A stretch of DNA of 64,000 nt, taken from positions 6,882,001 through 6,946,000 of the forward strand of contig JANVAS020000203.1 of the NCBI GenBank assembly GCA_027563935.2, given 5' to 3'. A program made the position numbers and the translations under genes. Each line of letters begins with the position of its first letter. Position 1 is the first letter of the stretch. The notes under the pieces were generated by a model. The model searched no databases, was not told the origin of the DNA, and was given only the letters and a program-made list of their open reading frames with translations. This document shows, piece after piece, positions 33,244 through 44,699 of this stretch. The stretch comes from Costus lasius. Its lineage: Eukaryota > Streptophyta > Magnoliopsida > Zingiberales > Costaceae.

Positions 33244-34980
33244 GGGTTGGCTCTGGTGAGAAATCGGCCCTCTACTGCTTTCGCTCCAGCAGGAGACCGG
33301 CGGGGATGCCGACGAATTTGATCCAAGCAGGGAAGGCGGCGATCTTTGAGGGTGCGGCGTTGACAGCCAGGCAAGGGAAAGGGTGAAGTAGCGGTGGCGT
33401 CAACTTATTGCAGCGTGTCTCAGGCGACACAGTTTTGCTGGAGCGGAAGGGGCGTTTGGCGGTTGTGAGCGCCCTGGCATCGTCTCCTGCGGCGAGTAGG
33501 CTGTAGCAGGTCCTTTATGAGTGGCATCGAGGGCGGTTGATGGAAGCGCATTGATAGAGGAGATGGTGCCGTTTGAGGCGGATTTATCAGTGATGTTCGT
33601 CGGCGGTAGGGGAGGTGGCGTCGAAGGCTTGTGGGTCTTCAGCCAACAATTGATTTGGGATGAGTCCACTGGCGTCGTTCATCTTGGAAACTCTTTTGCG
33701 GACGGAACAAGAAGTATGTCTTCTAGTGATGATTCTCTTTCCAAATTTGGAAGTAAGCTTGATCTTGCCAAGAATTTCCAATCGGCGTTGCAGTGCCCCT
33801 GGACTACAGTAATCCCAAATTTCTTAGGCGAAGACAAAAAGTTCATAATCCTTCCTTGCTTGAGGTAAGACATACATTCTAGTTTTCTACTATCCTTTCA
33901 GCATCTTAACGCTGATTCCTTTTACTGAAAGATGATTGCGTGTTCGGAATGGCGAATTGAAAGGGGGGAACTGCTTGGTTCTCCAGCCTGGAATTTGAGG
34001 CAAGGCTGCTGGAAGCCTGGAAGAGGCGAAGACCCTAAAGGCGACTAGCAGGTACTCGTTCCCATATCTTTCTCAATGTCGTTTTTTTTGCGATGCAAAT
34101 TTCCTCGATTTGCTCGATATGGTCTTCTGACCCGTGATTCTCCTCCTTTTGTTGTCATTGGGAATTTTCTTTTATTTTATTTATTTTTATCTTTATTTCT
34201 TCCGGCCGCTCTGTTCTCTTCCCCTTTTTATTCCTCTTGACCCAGTTTCCTTTTACAAGTTTTCGGATCCGGGTTTGGTTATTGGAACGGATTAAGGTCC
34301 CGGGCCCATTTCTAATTCAAGCCAAAACTGGCTAGGGCTTCTGCGCATCGTCCCCGCAGTCACTGCAGCAAACTTTGGATTTCGGTTGGGGGAGTCCCTC
34401 ACTCGCGAGGCTTGATCTCACATTCAGTTCTGGAGGAAATCGGGAGATGACGAAAGCGGCGGGAGATCCCAGCAGGTTCTTGTTTTCTATTCTCTTTCAA
34501 TTATCATTATGATTTCATGGGCCCTTTGATTCTGATTTTCTTGTCTTTCCTCGCTCTTGCGTGATTTGGTCGCTCGGTCTTCATCCCCATTCTCTCTCTC
34601 TTTTTTATTTTTTACATGACTTCATCGCCTCTCGGTATTTTTAGCCCTTCTCTTCTTCCTTCCTTTTTCTTTCAGAAATCCGACGCTTTCTTCTTCTCTT
34701 CAACCCACAGCCCCTTGCATCATTTCCTTTCCTTTCAGCATCTCTCTCTTTTTTGTATTCAGCGTAGCACATCTCTTCCCCCTTTACTCATTCGGCATCT
34801 CCTCTTCCTCTACCCATCTTACGCATCACCTCCTCTACTCATCTCGCCATTTTTTTACCCTCCAGCGTTTCTGTATTCTTTAGCGTTTCTGCATTTTTTC
34901 ACTTTTGCCTGGCTCTTCTTATTTCCAGGATATCCCATTTTTTAGCTTTCAGTCGCCTTCTCCCCTCTCTCGTAGCCCCG
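33244..34980. other. GC-rich then pyrimidine-rich region, no recognised gene
   Basis: 33244-34080 is GC-rich with short open frames on both strands that match no family I recognise. Splice-donor-like G|GTAAGACA (33865) and AG|GT sites (34050, 34475) are present, but no convincing exon set. 34100-34980 is strongly T/C-rich. It is continuous with the sequence left of the solo LTR (31451-31533). Confidence 0.4.
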
Positions 34981-34981
34981 C

Positions 34982-35175
34982 AGGATGCTCAGTGCATCTT
35001 GGGCCTCAGAAACAAAAGAATTGGTGCGTATGTGCTTCTTGTGATGCCAGGGCACTTAGTGTGCCCATGAAGCCTACGAAATCCGAGCGATCAAAGAAAA
35101 GAAATGGTGTGTGCGTTTTTTATGCTGCCAGGTTGCTTAGTGCAACCATGAGGCCTACGAAATCCGATCGAAAAG
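34982..35175 (+). repeat. Imperfect tandem repeat with three hairpins of different sequence
   Basis: Three copies, spaced 67 and 81 bp, each opening with a hairpin on a five-base loop: GATGC-TCAGT-GCATC (34984-34998), GGGCAC-TTAGT-GTGCCC (35050-35066), GGTTGC-TTAGT-GCAACC (35131-35147). The following GCCTACGAAATCCGA is shared by copies 2 and 3. Stem sequences differ but pairing is kept. Confidence 0.8.
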
Positions 35176-35189
35176 GAAATCTTCCTTCA

Positions 35190-37100
35190 TTACCTTCTTG
35201 CAGCTTCTCCTTTTTCTCGCGCTTTCTCTCCTTGCAACAGCCGTCTATCCCCCCTTTTTTTTTTTTGGTCGTGACCCTTCTCTTATAAGGTTTCAGCCAG
35301 TCCCCTCACAGCTGTCTTCCCCTTTTTTATTTCGCGCTTCTTCTATCCCTGCCAACTGCGGCGGCCACTTTTCTCTTCTCCAGCACTTGTCCCCTCATCC
35401 TTTTGGGCTGGTGCCGAATGATGACTTTTTTTGTTGCATCTTTGGCGTATTACAGTTTTTGCTTCTGCTCTGTGTCAGACAATTTCCAATCCTCCTTAGA
35501 GATGTTTATATTTTATCCTCATTTTCCTTTCTTTGTCTTTTGCGAAGCCGTCCTTTGCCTTCTTCCCAGCATTAGGAATTTTTTATTTTCCTCTGGCGCT
35601 TCTTTTTTGAAACTTTGTAGTGTTAGGAATTTTTTTATTTTTCTCCAGCGCTTCTTCTTTTTTTTTTTTTGGAAATTTTGAACGCATGCCAACGCCTGTC
35701 TTTTCTTAGGAGTTACTCTTCCCTTCATTTGTCTTTTGCTACGTCATCTCCTCGTAAATGCCTTGTCTTATTGGGAGGGGTGCATTTATTTATTTTTATC
35801 AGTTTGCTTTGCCGCAAATGCCTTTCATTCTTTGCTGTCGAACATTTTTCCTTGAAATGCTAGCTCATGCCAGATTCTCCTTTTGATCCAATTTTAATGC
35901 ATTTCCAACTTCATTAAGTCACAGTCAACTATGACTTAATTTCGTTGAAGGTTAACCATCAATCTTAACATCATTTGAACGCTTCGCGATTTTTGTGAAA
36001 ATTGGACCCGCCTTGTGCATCCTCCCTCTTCTTTAGTCTCGATTATCAAAGCTGCCAACATCTTTACTTGATTTTATGTTCCTTGTTTTACTCAAGCAGA
36101 TCTCTGTTTTGTTAGAATTCTGACAAGTTTTATCAGGCTGAACAATAGGTGGACTGTTCCCAACAACTCAACGGATAAATCCTATCATTACCCTTACATT
36201 TTGCAACAAATAGCAAGTTCATTTCTCCCAAATCGTTGCTTCTTAACAGATGCCGAACACTTACGCTGCATTTGCTTTGTAGAGGCGTCAGGCAGATGGA
36301 AGAGAGGTGGCTTTACCTGCGATACATCCATGTTTTATTGGTTCAAGAATGCTTGCAAGCTCCGTTTTTTTCATGGTCTTTTAATAAGGCATTGAGCAAC
36401 ATACTCTCCTTGTAAAGTCGAAAAGGTGAGTTAGTGGCTCAACAATTATCTCTCACTAGCATCTAGTCACATATTGTTCTACTTCCGGTTGATGCATGTT
36501 GCCATCTTCATCTTCTCTTCTATGCAGTGGAGGCCTCAGTGCTGTAATATGAGATGACATGACCTTAATATGGCGAGGGAAAGTTTTAACAGTTGTCTCA
36601 GGCGCATGTATCACCACCTTCTGGTTTAATAGAGCTTACGAATTCGTTCATTATTTTTGGTGTACATATAGCACCGGGAGGCCACGGTGGTCATGTAAGA
36701 GCTACCCTGCCGCAAACTCACGATGTCCAGCTTCTGTTGCTTCACAATACTATTGATGGAGCTTGCTGACTTTGCAGCGGAGCTTTATATACTCATAAGG
36801 CTCAGAATCTATGGCTTCTTGTCTCAGAATTTTTGTAATTTAATCTTAGTAAAATGTCAGATAAAATGACATTGGAGAGACTAATCTCTTGACTTGCTGT
36901 GTATGCAAAGGTCAAGATCTATCTTGACTTGACTTCCTAGTTGAACCAATTCCAACTTTTCTTCTTGGCGTGCTGCATTGATTTATGAAAATGTTCTGAA
37001 GCAAAGAATTGAACTTTTGCAGATATTGTCATCGTGAAATTTTATGATTCAACAACCTTATCCTACATAACCTACGGGGCTTTAGTACCATCATCCGAGA
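35190..37100. other. T/C-rich and mixed sequence without recognised gene
   Basis: 35190-35870 is mostly T and C with long T-runs (35260, 35648). 35870-37100 is of more normal composition, but its open frames are under 70 codons and none resembles a known family. Confidence 0.4.
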
Positions 37101-37107
37101 TAGTTAC

Positions 37108-37155
37108 ACTTTAAATTTTATTCGATAGAATACTTTAAATTTTATTCGATAGAAT
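37108..37155. repeat. 24-bp perfect tandem duplication
   Basis: 37108-37131 (ACTTTAAATTTTATTCGATA + GAAT) is repeated exactly at 37132-37155. Confidence 0.92.
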
Positions 37156-37819
37156 CCACAGTAGAAAAGATGAAAAATATAATAAATCTAGATGGAAGCA
37201 CCTAGATTTAAAATAGTTAATGATAAACATTTTGCATTTCACCGAAAGTTGAAATTTAATTCTTTTAGTAGAATTCTCTTACCGTAGGTGTACGATGCAA
37301 GAGAATCACTTGATCTTAATTAAGCTTTACTTTGGTTATTTTGATGTGGCCAAAATCAATTATCATGAATTTGTATTTGGTATCTCAAATCATAAACATA
37401 GGACTATGATTTAATTGTTATGATGAATGCAATAAATTATCATTTGTCCATTATAATCATACTTGTTTTGTTTTATTGTCATATCATCGTTACCACATCA
37501 TTAATCGGAATCCAAGACTTCACCTACATGACGATTTAAAATAAAAGACCACATAAAATTAGGGTCAATTATGTTAAAGACTTTTCTTTTATAAGTTTAA
37601 TCCAAGAAACAAAGGCACAAATCGAGAGCGCGGAGAAATGCTCACTTTATGTTAAAGAATTTTCTTTTATAAATATATGCATGACTTTAAATATTTTATA
37701 GTAGTTTAACTTTTATAGAATAATAATAACGTTCAACAACTTTTTATAAATTTCAAGATAAACAAGTTTTTTTTTAATGTTCAACAATCAGTCAATAATC
37801 ACTCCCTTTCTTCTACAAT

Positions 37820-37835
37820 TTTTATTTTTATTTTT
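37820..37835 (-). terminator. Possible polyadenylation signal of the OVATE gene
   Basis: The minus strand has AAAATAAAAATAAAAA with overlapping AATAAA-like signals, about 115-130 bases after the stop codon. Position fits; composition makes chance matches easy. Confidence 0.35.
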
Positions 37836-37949
37836 TGAGTGAGCACACTGTAATTGGCTTGTTTAGTTCGCTGCCGCCGAAAACATTAATATGGTAACAA
37901 CACGCTTCTTTCGATCGCCGGCGACCAGCGGCGACGCACGCTCACAATC

Positions 37950-38627
37950 CTACCTTGCCGTGTGGCGAAGGCTCGCTGCGATGTCGGTGAACGCCCGCAG
38001 AATGTGGCCGTGCACGCACCGATCATTGAGATCCAAGTAGGAGAGGAGCAGCTCTTCCATGAAGTTCCAATCCAACGTCCCTTGCGTCGTCGCGTGGTGA
38101 GCCTCCACCATCTCCCTCATCGACTGCAGGAAGTCGCCATACGGCTCCTCGGAGAACGTCACCACCGCCTTGCCGTCGCCGCCCGACGCGTCGGACGGCC
38201 ATCCGCTGCTGCCGCGGCCGCCGGAGCACGACGCCTCGCTCATTCGCGCCTCCTCCACGAGAGAGCTCACGGCGCTCGGCCGCACGAAGAACCGCTCAGT
38301 GGCGCGCACCACCTTGGGCGGCGGCAGTGTCAGCCGCGGCGACAAGTCGGTGGGCTTTGAGATGTAGCACGAACGGCAGATGTCGTGGTCGTCGTAGTAG
38401 TCTCCATCGCTGTCATCATTGTCGCTTTTACTGCCATTGTAGAGCGAGGGAAAGTTCTCAAAGAGGTAGCGGTCGACGTGGGAGAGGTTGACGGCAGTGG
38501 CGGCGGAGGCGCGGGTGGAGGACGAGCCGGTTCGTGCCTTACGGCGGGAGAAGGGCCAGAGGCGGAGGGAGGACGACTTGGTGAGGAGTGGAGGTTTGCT
38601 TGGCCTTGCAGCACTCTTCTTCCCCAT
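37950..38627 (-). CDS. OVATE family protein (transcriptional regulator)
   Basis: 225 codons, no intron, GC-rich, complete from ATG (38627) to TAG (37950). The C-terminal OVATE domain is clear at about residues 158-220: FSEEPYGDFLQSMREMVEAH, then LDWNFMEELLLSYLDLNDRC and HILRAFTDI. The N-terminus (MGKKSAARPSKPPLLTK, Arg/Lys-rich to residue 32) may be a nuclear signal; the middle is Ser- and acid-rich. OVATE proteins are plant-only nuclear repressors that bind TALE homeodomain proteins and related partners and affect organ shape. The short size and MGKK start recall the OFP13/15/16/18 branch, but that is only a resemblance. It is the only intact host gene seen; its neighbours are non-coding or transposon. 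The strong ORF with an intact domain argues for function. Opposite-strand frames here are shadows. Confidence 0.92.
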   Translation of the reverse strand: MGKKSAARPSKPPLLTKSSSLRLWPFSRRKARTGSSSTRASAATAVNLSHVDRYLFENFPSLYNGSKSDNDDSDGDYYDDHDICRSCYISKPTDLSPRLTLPPPKVVRATERFFVRPSAVSSLVEEARMSEASCSGGRGSSGWPSDASGGDGKAVVTFSEEPYGDFLQSMREMVEAHHATTQGTLDWNFMEELLLSYLDLNDRCVHGHILRAFTDIAASLRHTAR

Positions 38628-38662
38628 CTTCTTGGTTTCCTGCGAATCTTGTTAATGTAATA

Positions 38663-38672
38663 CTACTTATAG
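38663..38672 (-). promoter_or_regulatory. TATA-like sequence upstream of OVATE gene
   Basis: The minus strand has CTATAAGTAG, 36-45 bases before the ATG. Used as a TATA box it would leave almost no 5' UTR, so it may be coincidental or the real start may be elsewhere. Confidence 0.25.
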
Positions 38673-38679
38673 AAGAATG

Positions 38680-39390
38680 GAAGATACAGATAATTTGTTG
38701 GAGATTGCGAGCACCGGAAGGAATAAAGGAATGGAGTCATGGTGCAGGGCTTAACATGGTAGGGGGTTAATATGCAAGATACGCTAAGGTTTGTGTGGAG
38801 AGAAATGTTATTACTCGTCAGTTTGGGGGTTTTGCTGATTAGGAAACGCTATAATATTATGAACCGGAACGGTATTTGGAATGCAAATGGTATGAGATCA
38901 AATTGAGAAATTTCTCTTCTGTTGTGATCAGTGTAAGATTAATGATCCAATGATGAAGAATTTGGGAGGTCAATGTTAATGAGTTTCCCATGAATAAATA
39001 TCGATATTATTAATTTTTATGAGCCTTAAATCCATACTCAAACATATTTATCATGTGAATATAACAAGAATTTAAAGATAATAATGTATGCCTAATGTAC
39101 AATGATTCATGGTAAATGAAGAAGAAATCACACCAGCATGAATGCAAGGATGATGTGATTTCATCTGGCTTCCTAAACCACATTACAGTGCCTCATAGTT
39201 TATCGTAAAAGAAATTTTCATTCATCATCAAATTTAGTAGAGCCAGCTCTTTAAGCTCAAACTGCAATGGAAATTCTAGAACCCAAGGAATGTGAGTGCA
39301 ATATAATAAATAATCAAGAGATATAAAAAATACTAAGATGCACTTAAAAATAAAATATAAATAGAATAAAATTTTTTGCATTGGTTTATT
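38680..39390. other. AT-rich upstream region of OVATE gene
   Basis: Presumed promoter region of the minus-strand gene, with no other coding sequence. It runs into the hAT relic at 39395. Confidence 0.45.
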
Positions 39391-39394
39391 TGTC

Positions 39395-39940
39395 TATGCT
39401 TATATAGATATAACAATTACCCTCATAGTTTTTATATATTGAAATATTTGAACAGTCAATTCATTGTTAATAGCGTCAAATACATCCCGAATATAAGTGA
39501 CCAAATAATTATTTATCCAACTATCTTATTATAATATATTTTTAACAATTCTAATGGTAGAAAAAACTCTTTCTATTATATGAATAGTAACTGACAAAAT
39601 ATGAGCATATTTTACAAGTAAATAAATTAATAAATATATAATATTTCTCTTTGATTCAACTAACACTTTTCTATAAGGGTTGCAATTTCTATTATTATTG
39701 AGAATTTATCACTTGTGCGCATATCAATTATATAAGTTTCAAGTATAATCAACTCTATAGCAAAAAAAAAATATATAGATGGGTAAAACTAAGCCGAACT
39801 AATCTTTGCTTATCAAAAGCTAAAAAGGAATCGTCTAAGCTAAAATATGCTACACATAATAGTAATTCAATATTTATTTCTTTAAATCAATCATTAAGTT
39901 CTTCAAGATATGGATCTAAAATAATATAAATCAATACTAA
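39395..39940 (-). pseudogene. hAT transposase C-terminal relic
   Basis: Minus-strand translation with stops and at least two frame changes gives ELLLCVAYFSLDDSF, FDKQRLVRL, LETYIIDMRTSDKFS, VESKRNIIYLLIYLLVKYA, ERVFSTIRIVKN and DSWINNYLVTYIRDVFDAI. This is the conserved end of plant hAT transposases of the zinc-finger (TTF) type, including the dimerisation region. The catalytic N-terminal half was not found further right. Long dead: at least five stop codons, and the sequence has drifted to high AT. Fragments are too short for ordinary ORF calling. Confidence 0.82.
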
Positions 39941-39944
39941 TATA

Positions 39945-40380
39945 GGGTGGGCTATCATGCAGATAACCCCTTTCAAAAGGTTTTGTAATAAGATATATTA
40001 GGAAACCCCAAAATTATACTAATGCATTTGGAAACTAAACTTTTTTGTATTTTATAGTTAAAATTCAGTAACTACTATTAAACTACACTAAGCATGAAAT
40101 GATAATCAAAATAATTTATCAACTAAAAAAATGGAAGACAATGAGAAACTCACCATACGCCCCTTTAAAATAAAAGGTATATACCAACCCATTTTTCACT
40201 TATTCAATGGTGGAAATAGAGGCAAGTAGGGTTCTATGAGTATTATATTCAGATCATTGCCGCATCCCCCACACACATGCGTAAGTGAGTTCAAGTTAAG
40301 CTTAATAGGTCGATTACAATTGAGGGTACGCCTCTAAATTTACTTGCTAACACAAATTAGAATATCAAATCGAATGGAAA
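39945..40380. other. AT-rich sequence, nothing recognised
   Basis: May include more of the hAT relic, but no motif could be read. Confidence 0.35.
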
Positions 40381-41190
40381 GGTAAGACCCGGCTGAGAAC
40401 TTTGGCAAGCCACTTGTGTGGATCGTCGCCGGAGTCAATGGCCCATGCTCCTGTCTACAAATAGATGTAGAAATAACTCTTAGAAAGAACAAAGGAGGTA
40501 AGTTGTCAGAATGTTTATCGGAAGATAGGGTTGAAGTTGGGATGTTGAAGTCCAACTTTACTCCTGATGATGCTCGCAGCCTGATCTCTCGTGGCTGAGT
40601 GCTGTGTGAGGGAATAACAGGAGGTGGAAGGGGCACCAGCCACACCCGGACCAACCAACCCTCGTTCGTGGAGGAGGAAAAACGTGACTTGCATGGCTGC
40701 AGGTCTGAAACATGGGGAATTCGGCAGCAGAGCAGAAGAGTCGTCGGGACCAAACGCCGACCGGCGCCGGCTGTTGTTTCTCTGGCGAGGCGGGGAAAGA
40801 GTTGGGAACCCTCGCTGACTTCAGGGGAGGCCGAAGGAGTGTCAAATTGCTAAGACACCAAGGGAAAACGCGGAATGAGCTCTGGTCAGTGGTCTGGAAC
40901 GAAAGCAGGGGAGGCGTGCTGCTGCGAAGCCATCCAGCTTCGTTCCGGATTGGGGACAGCGACGTTGACTTTCGGAGTTGATGGATAGCTTATGGAGTGA
41001 GGCTTGGAGGTTTGGAGAGGCTGGGGAGTAGGCTGGTGAGAAGGGCGACAAGTACGAACTCAGCGTGCATACGGGATGGCGAGAATTAGGGAAATGGTGG
41101 GTCGGAGGTCTGGCGAGACAAACGCCAGGGAGGGGAGGCTGGAAGGGTGGCGACGCAAGCTCCCAATGGAGAAGAAGATAAATTTCATTT
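40380..41190. other. GC-rich island without recognised gene
   Basis: Open frames of 60-137 codons exist on both strands (for example 40340-40753 minus), but they overlap one another, lack family resemblance and mainly reflect base composition. Could be an eroded gene or captured fragment. Confidence 0.35.
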
Positions 41191-41499
41191 CCAAGCTAGA
41201 TGCAATTGCATGGATTAATACATCTTATAGGCAAGCTTGAAGGTTCTTCTAGTCGTTAAACTTTTATTCGAGGGAGGTTCTTCATCGTTTCTTTCTTCTT
41301 TGAGCAGGCTGTCTCCTTGCTCTCTTTGATTCAAATCCAGCATTTGTTTGATAGTTATCCTGTGTATACTAGGAAGGAAAGTTAAAAGGATGATTTAAAA
41401 ATCGTGTTTAATAGAACCGATATAAAATAAGAAAGAAAAATAAGAGGAAAAGGATATTATTTTGTTTCCACCCAATTTGGGCGGAAAGCTGGAAAAATC

Positions 41500-41800
41500 C
41501 CTCTCGTGTCTTACCTTCACCCTACGCTCTCGTGCCCACCCGCTTCTCCTCGTGCCCGCTCGCTTCCTTGCCGTGTCTTTACATAGCACTCCTCTCGTCT
41601 CTGTGTGAAGCACACAGCCATCCCGCTCGCCACTCGCCTCTTCACACAGCCTCCATTGCCGCTCGCCTCTCGTCATGGCTCGCCTCTCCTTGCTGCTCGC
41701 CTCTCCTTGTCGCCATCAGCAACGCTTCTCACCTATCGTCGCCGTCAGCCACACTTTTTGCCTCTCGTCGCTGTCAGCATTCTAGCTCCTGTGCTTGATT
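41500..41800 (+). repeat. Pyrimidine-rich stretch with CGCCTCTC-type repeats
   Basis: Many irregular copies of CTCGCCTCTC and TCGTCGCCGTCAGC. Open frames here are Ser/Pro/Leu-rich products of the repeat. Confidence 0.6.
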
Positions 41801-41859
41801 TAGGGCTTCATTTCTACCCCAAAGTTCTTGCATAAGAATTCCTTCTTTGATTTTAGCGG

Positions 41860-42940
41860 CATTTGCATCATTTCTGCCTCTCATCGCTGTCGGCATTTAT
41901 AATGTAGTTTGGTCATCCATCTCCTTATCTTTGAAAGTGCTGGCAAATATAGCAAACATCAAATGTAGTTTTCCCCTTAGCAAGTCTTTGGTGTTTGCAT
42001 CCTTTCAAATTTGTTCACTGTAATACTTGGGGATTGAAGCTTCATCCATACAAGATAAGGTTTTTAAAATCTCATTACTCTTATGAATGAACACAACAAG
42101 CCACATGTTAGACCAGTTAAACTGTAGCTTCATCCATATAAGATAAGAGGTTTTTAAATTTTGTACAACCCGTTCATTCTCATCTTTGTTTCAAATGGAA
42201 GTGGGCAATGAATTCTTTTGTGGTCATTTCTTTGAACAAGTTGGTAAGGATCAACCTCCTATTTGTATTGGCCAGGGGAGTCATATTTACAAGTACAGAA
42301 AGGCAATTTATGGTTAAAGTAAAATTTACATGCTTGGTTAGATAAATTTATTGATGTGCATGAACTTCTGTAGAATTAAAGCAATGGCATTTAGTTGTAA
42401 TACCACTGCATTGTCGAATTCTACATAACAAGCTGTAAAATTTATATGCTTGGTTAGATAAGTTTGCGATCTGTAACAACATTTTTCCAATAGAAGAACC
42501 ACCTTATTACCATAAAGCAAGATAGCAGTAGTTCTAACATCTATATGAAGATAGAGAGTTGGCGCTTCTGCCATGATTTTCATTTTTAAAAAAAGAAGAA
42601 TGGTAGTTCATAATCAACAATAACCTTTTGATCAGGCTAGGATTTAATTCTTCTATCATTGTGGCTACACGAGTAATATCCTAATATAATCCTGCCATAA
42701 GTTCTCATACATCACTATGATTTCGTATCAAGTATACTAATGGTTGTTTTGTTTTAATTGAGATACACTTGATGACTTAGAAAAAGATTTGGTTTTGAAT
42801 CTTATATCAAAATTTCCATGATATTATGTGACTCCACAAGTACAATCCAGAGATAATTCTGCTATAAATTCATACTAATTTAACTAATCAAGTAATTTTC
42901 GGTTTACTTAAATACAAATCAATAGCTTTCTAAACTTAGT
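41860..42940. other. AT-rich sequence with two pairs of short direct repeats
   Basis: AAGCTTCATCCATA-type phrases at about 42038 and 42126, and TATGCTTGGTTAGATAA-type phrases at about 42330 and 42450. No gene seen. Confidence 0.45.
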
Positions 42941-42971
42941 GAATTATCTCGAGCATTTGGTTCAACAATAA

Positions 42972-43137
42972 GATCATGAAAATGAAGAGAAAGAGAAAAA
43001 GAAAAAAGAAATAGAGGAGAAGAAGAAAGCAAAAGAGAAAGCGAAAGAAAAAGAGATAATGGAGGAGAAGGAGAAAGCAAAAGAGAAAGAGAAGGAGATG
43101 GAGATTAGAGAGGTACAAAAGATATATGAAGAGTTAT
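42972..43137 (+). other. Short charged, coiled-coil-like open stretch
   Basis: From AATGAAGAG the frame reads NEEKEKEKKEIEEKK... to EIREVQKIYEEL then TAG: about 54 residues of almost only Glu, Lys and Ala with Met/Ile spacing. Such tails end Myb/SANT-like proteins and the second ORF of PIF/Harbinger transposons, but no other domain of these was found upstream. Could also be a purine-rich simple repeat that happens to be open. Confidence 0.4.
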
Positions 43138-43349
43138 AGAGAATTAGAGTGCCAAATCATCGATTAGTTTGTGCTTATATAATTTTGGGGGAGCAACAAA
43201 GATAAGTCTAGACTTTTTTTCACTACATCTGAATGTGCTCGTTTCGTAGTGCTCAATGAACTACTAGATATGGGTGATAAGTAATGACTTTTTATTGTGT
43301 TTTGGATCAGCCTTTGTAATCATACTTGACAGAGATACTATGTGTTGCT

Positions 43350-43775
43350 AATTGGTGTGTTTTGGATGTGATGTAATTAATCTATTAGGATATTGTAGAC
43401 TTGTTAATATAGGTAAATGTGATACACTATTAGCTTTCTTATTAGTGTTGTTTCATTCTTCTTAAATGTGATGTAATTATGGTGATATTATGATGTTGTG
43501 TTTTGGATGTGTTGATTTTATTGACTTCTAGTTTTGTTAATATAGTTGATTTGATACACTTGTGAGATATTATGATGTTGTTATATTTTAGATGTGTTGA
43601 TCTTATTGACTTTTAGTCTTGTTAATATAGTTGATTTGATGCACTTGTGGGATATTATGATGTTGTTGTGTTTTGGTTGTGTTGATCTTATTGACTTATA
43701 GTCTTGTTAATATAGTTGATTTGATGCACTTGTGGTGATGTTATGATGTTGTATTAGACTTGTTAATGTTGTAAT
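43350..43775 (+). repeat. 82-85 bp tandem repeat, three good and two partial units
   Basis: Units start at 43495, 43577 and 43662 (GTTGT...TTTTGGATGTGTTGAT to GCACTTGTG...TTATGAT). A partial unit begins at 43746 and a more diverged copy lies at about 43350-43432. Confidence 0.85.
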
Positions 43776-43779
43776 TGAG

Positions 43780-44690
43780 AATGCTTTTATTTCATGTGTT
43801 TATTAGTTCTGTAATTTGTAGTTGTTCTACCTTGAAAAATTAATTTAAATTTTATATATAAATAATATTCATGATAATTTGTTACATTTGATAGTGCCAA
43901 GTAGCAAATAATATCCATGATAATTTGTTTTTATTAAATGCCACTTAATTACCTTTTAATTAGATTATATCATAAGGTATATAATACTATTTGGACATGC
44001 AGTTATATTTATTTTAATGTATAAACATATAAATATTCGATTAGTGTCAAAATTTTATTTGGTTTGCTTATATGTGATTAGATATTAATATTAATTATAT
44101 TTTTAAGAGTATTTTATGTAATTTATATAATAAGAATATACAAATAAAAAGATGAAGTGTATATAACAATATTTTTAACTTTCTTGCCCTCTAATTAAAC
44201 ACAAGAATGTAAATCTTCTTGCTTTTCTTTCCATTTCATTTTTCATTTCTTCTAAGTTTTTTTTTCTTTTAATTTTCTATCTTTCGTATTAAATACAGTG
44301 CTAAAGTTGGAGCTGATCTTTAATCCTTTAGGTTGAGTGCTTAGACAAGGGAGAAAACACCTTGTCCGCTTTCCCTGCACATGTATTCTTTTCCTTCACG
44401 TGGCTGATTCCTTTTATTGAGGATCTTGAATCTTCTTGAGGACTTTGTCTTGATCATCATGATTGCCTCCTTAGTTACCTTGATATGAATGCAGGCATGT
44501 TCTAATCCTACCATAAATATATAGGAGTTTGGTGGCTGCATGTTTATAATATAATTTTCCTACCAAATTAAATTCTACGTAATATACTTAAGGGTGGATC
44601 TAACCTAATATGCTATGCTATGCAATGAAAAGACAAGGGACTCTAGGAAGGATAGCTATATCTAATAGGCTTCTTTTGAGTCCAGGTAGA
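43780..44690. other. AT-rich sequence, nothing recognised
   Basis: No open frame over 66 codons and no repeat family recognised. Confidence 0.4.
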
Positions 44691-44699
44691 TCTTAGAAG

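Noticed and set aside
33521..33868. 115-codon frame as a host gene
   Set aside because: No domain recognised, overlaps an opposite-strand frame of similar quality, no clear start context or exon partner.
34616..35681. Overlapping Phe/Ser/Leu-rich frames
   Set aside because: They arise from pyrimidine-rich DNA; all three forward frames are open by composition.
37962..38360. Plus-strand frames opposite the OVATE gene
   Set aside because: GC-rich shadow frames; the OVATE domain is on the minus strand.
38663..38672. Firm TATA box for the OVATE gene
   Set aside because: Too near the ATG to be certain; listed only with low confidence.
40340..41051. Cluster of 60-137-codon frames as a gene
   Set aside because: Mutually overlapping on both strands and without recognisable motifs; kept only as a GC-rich island.
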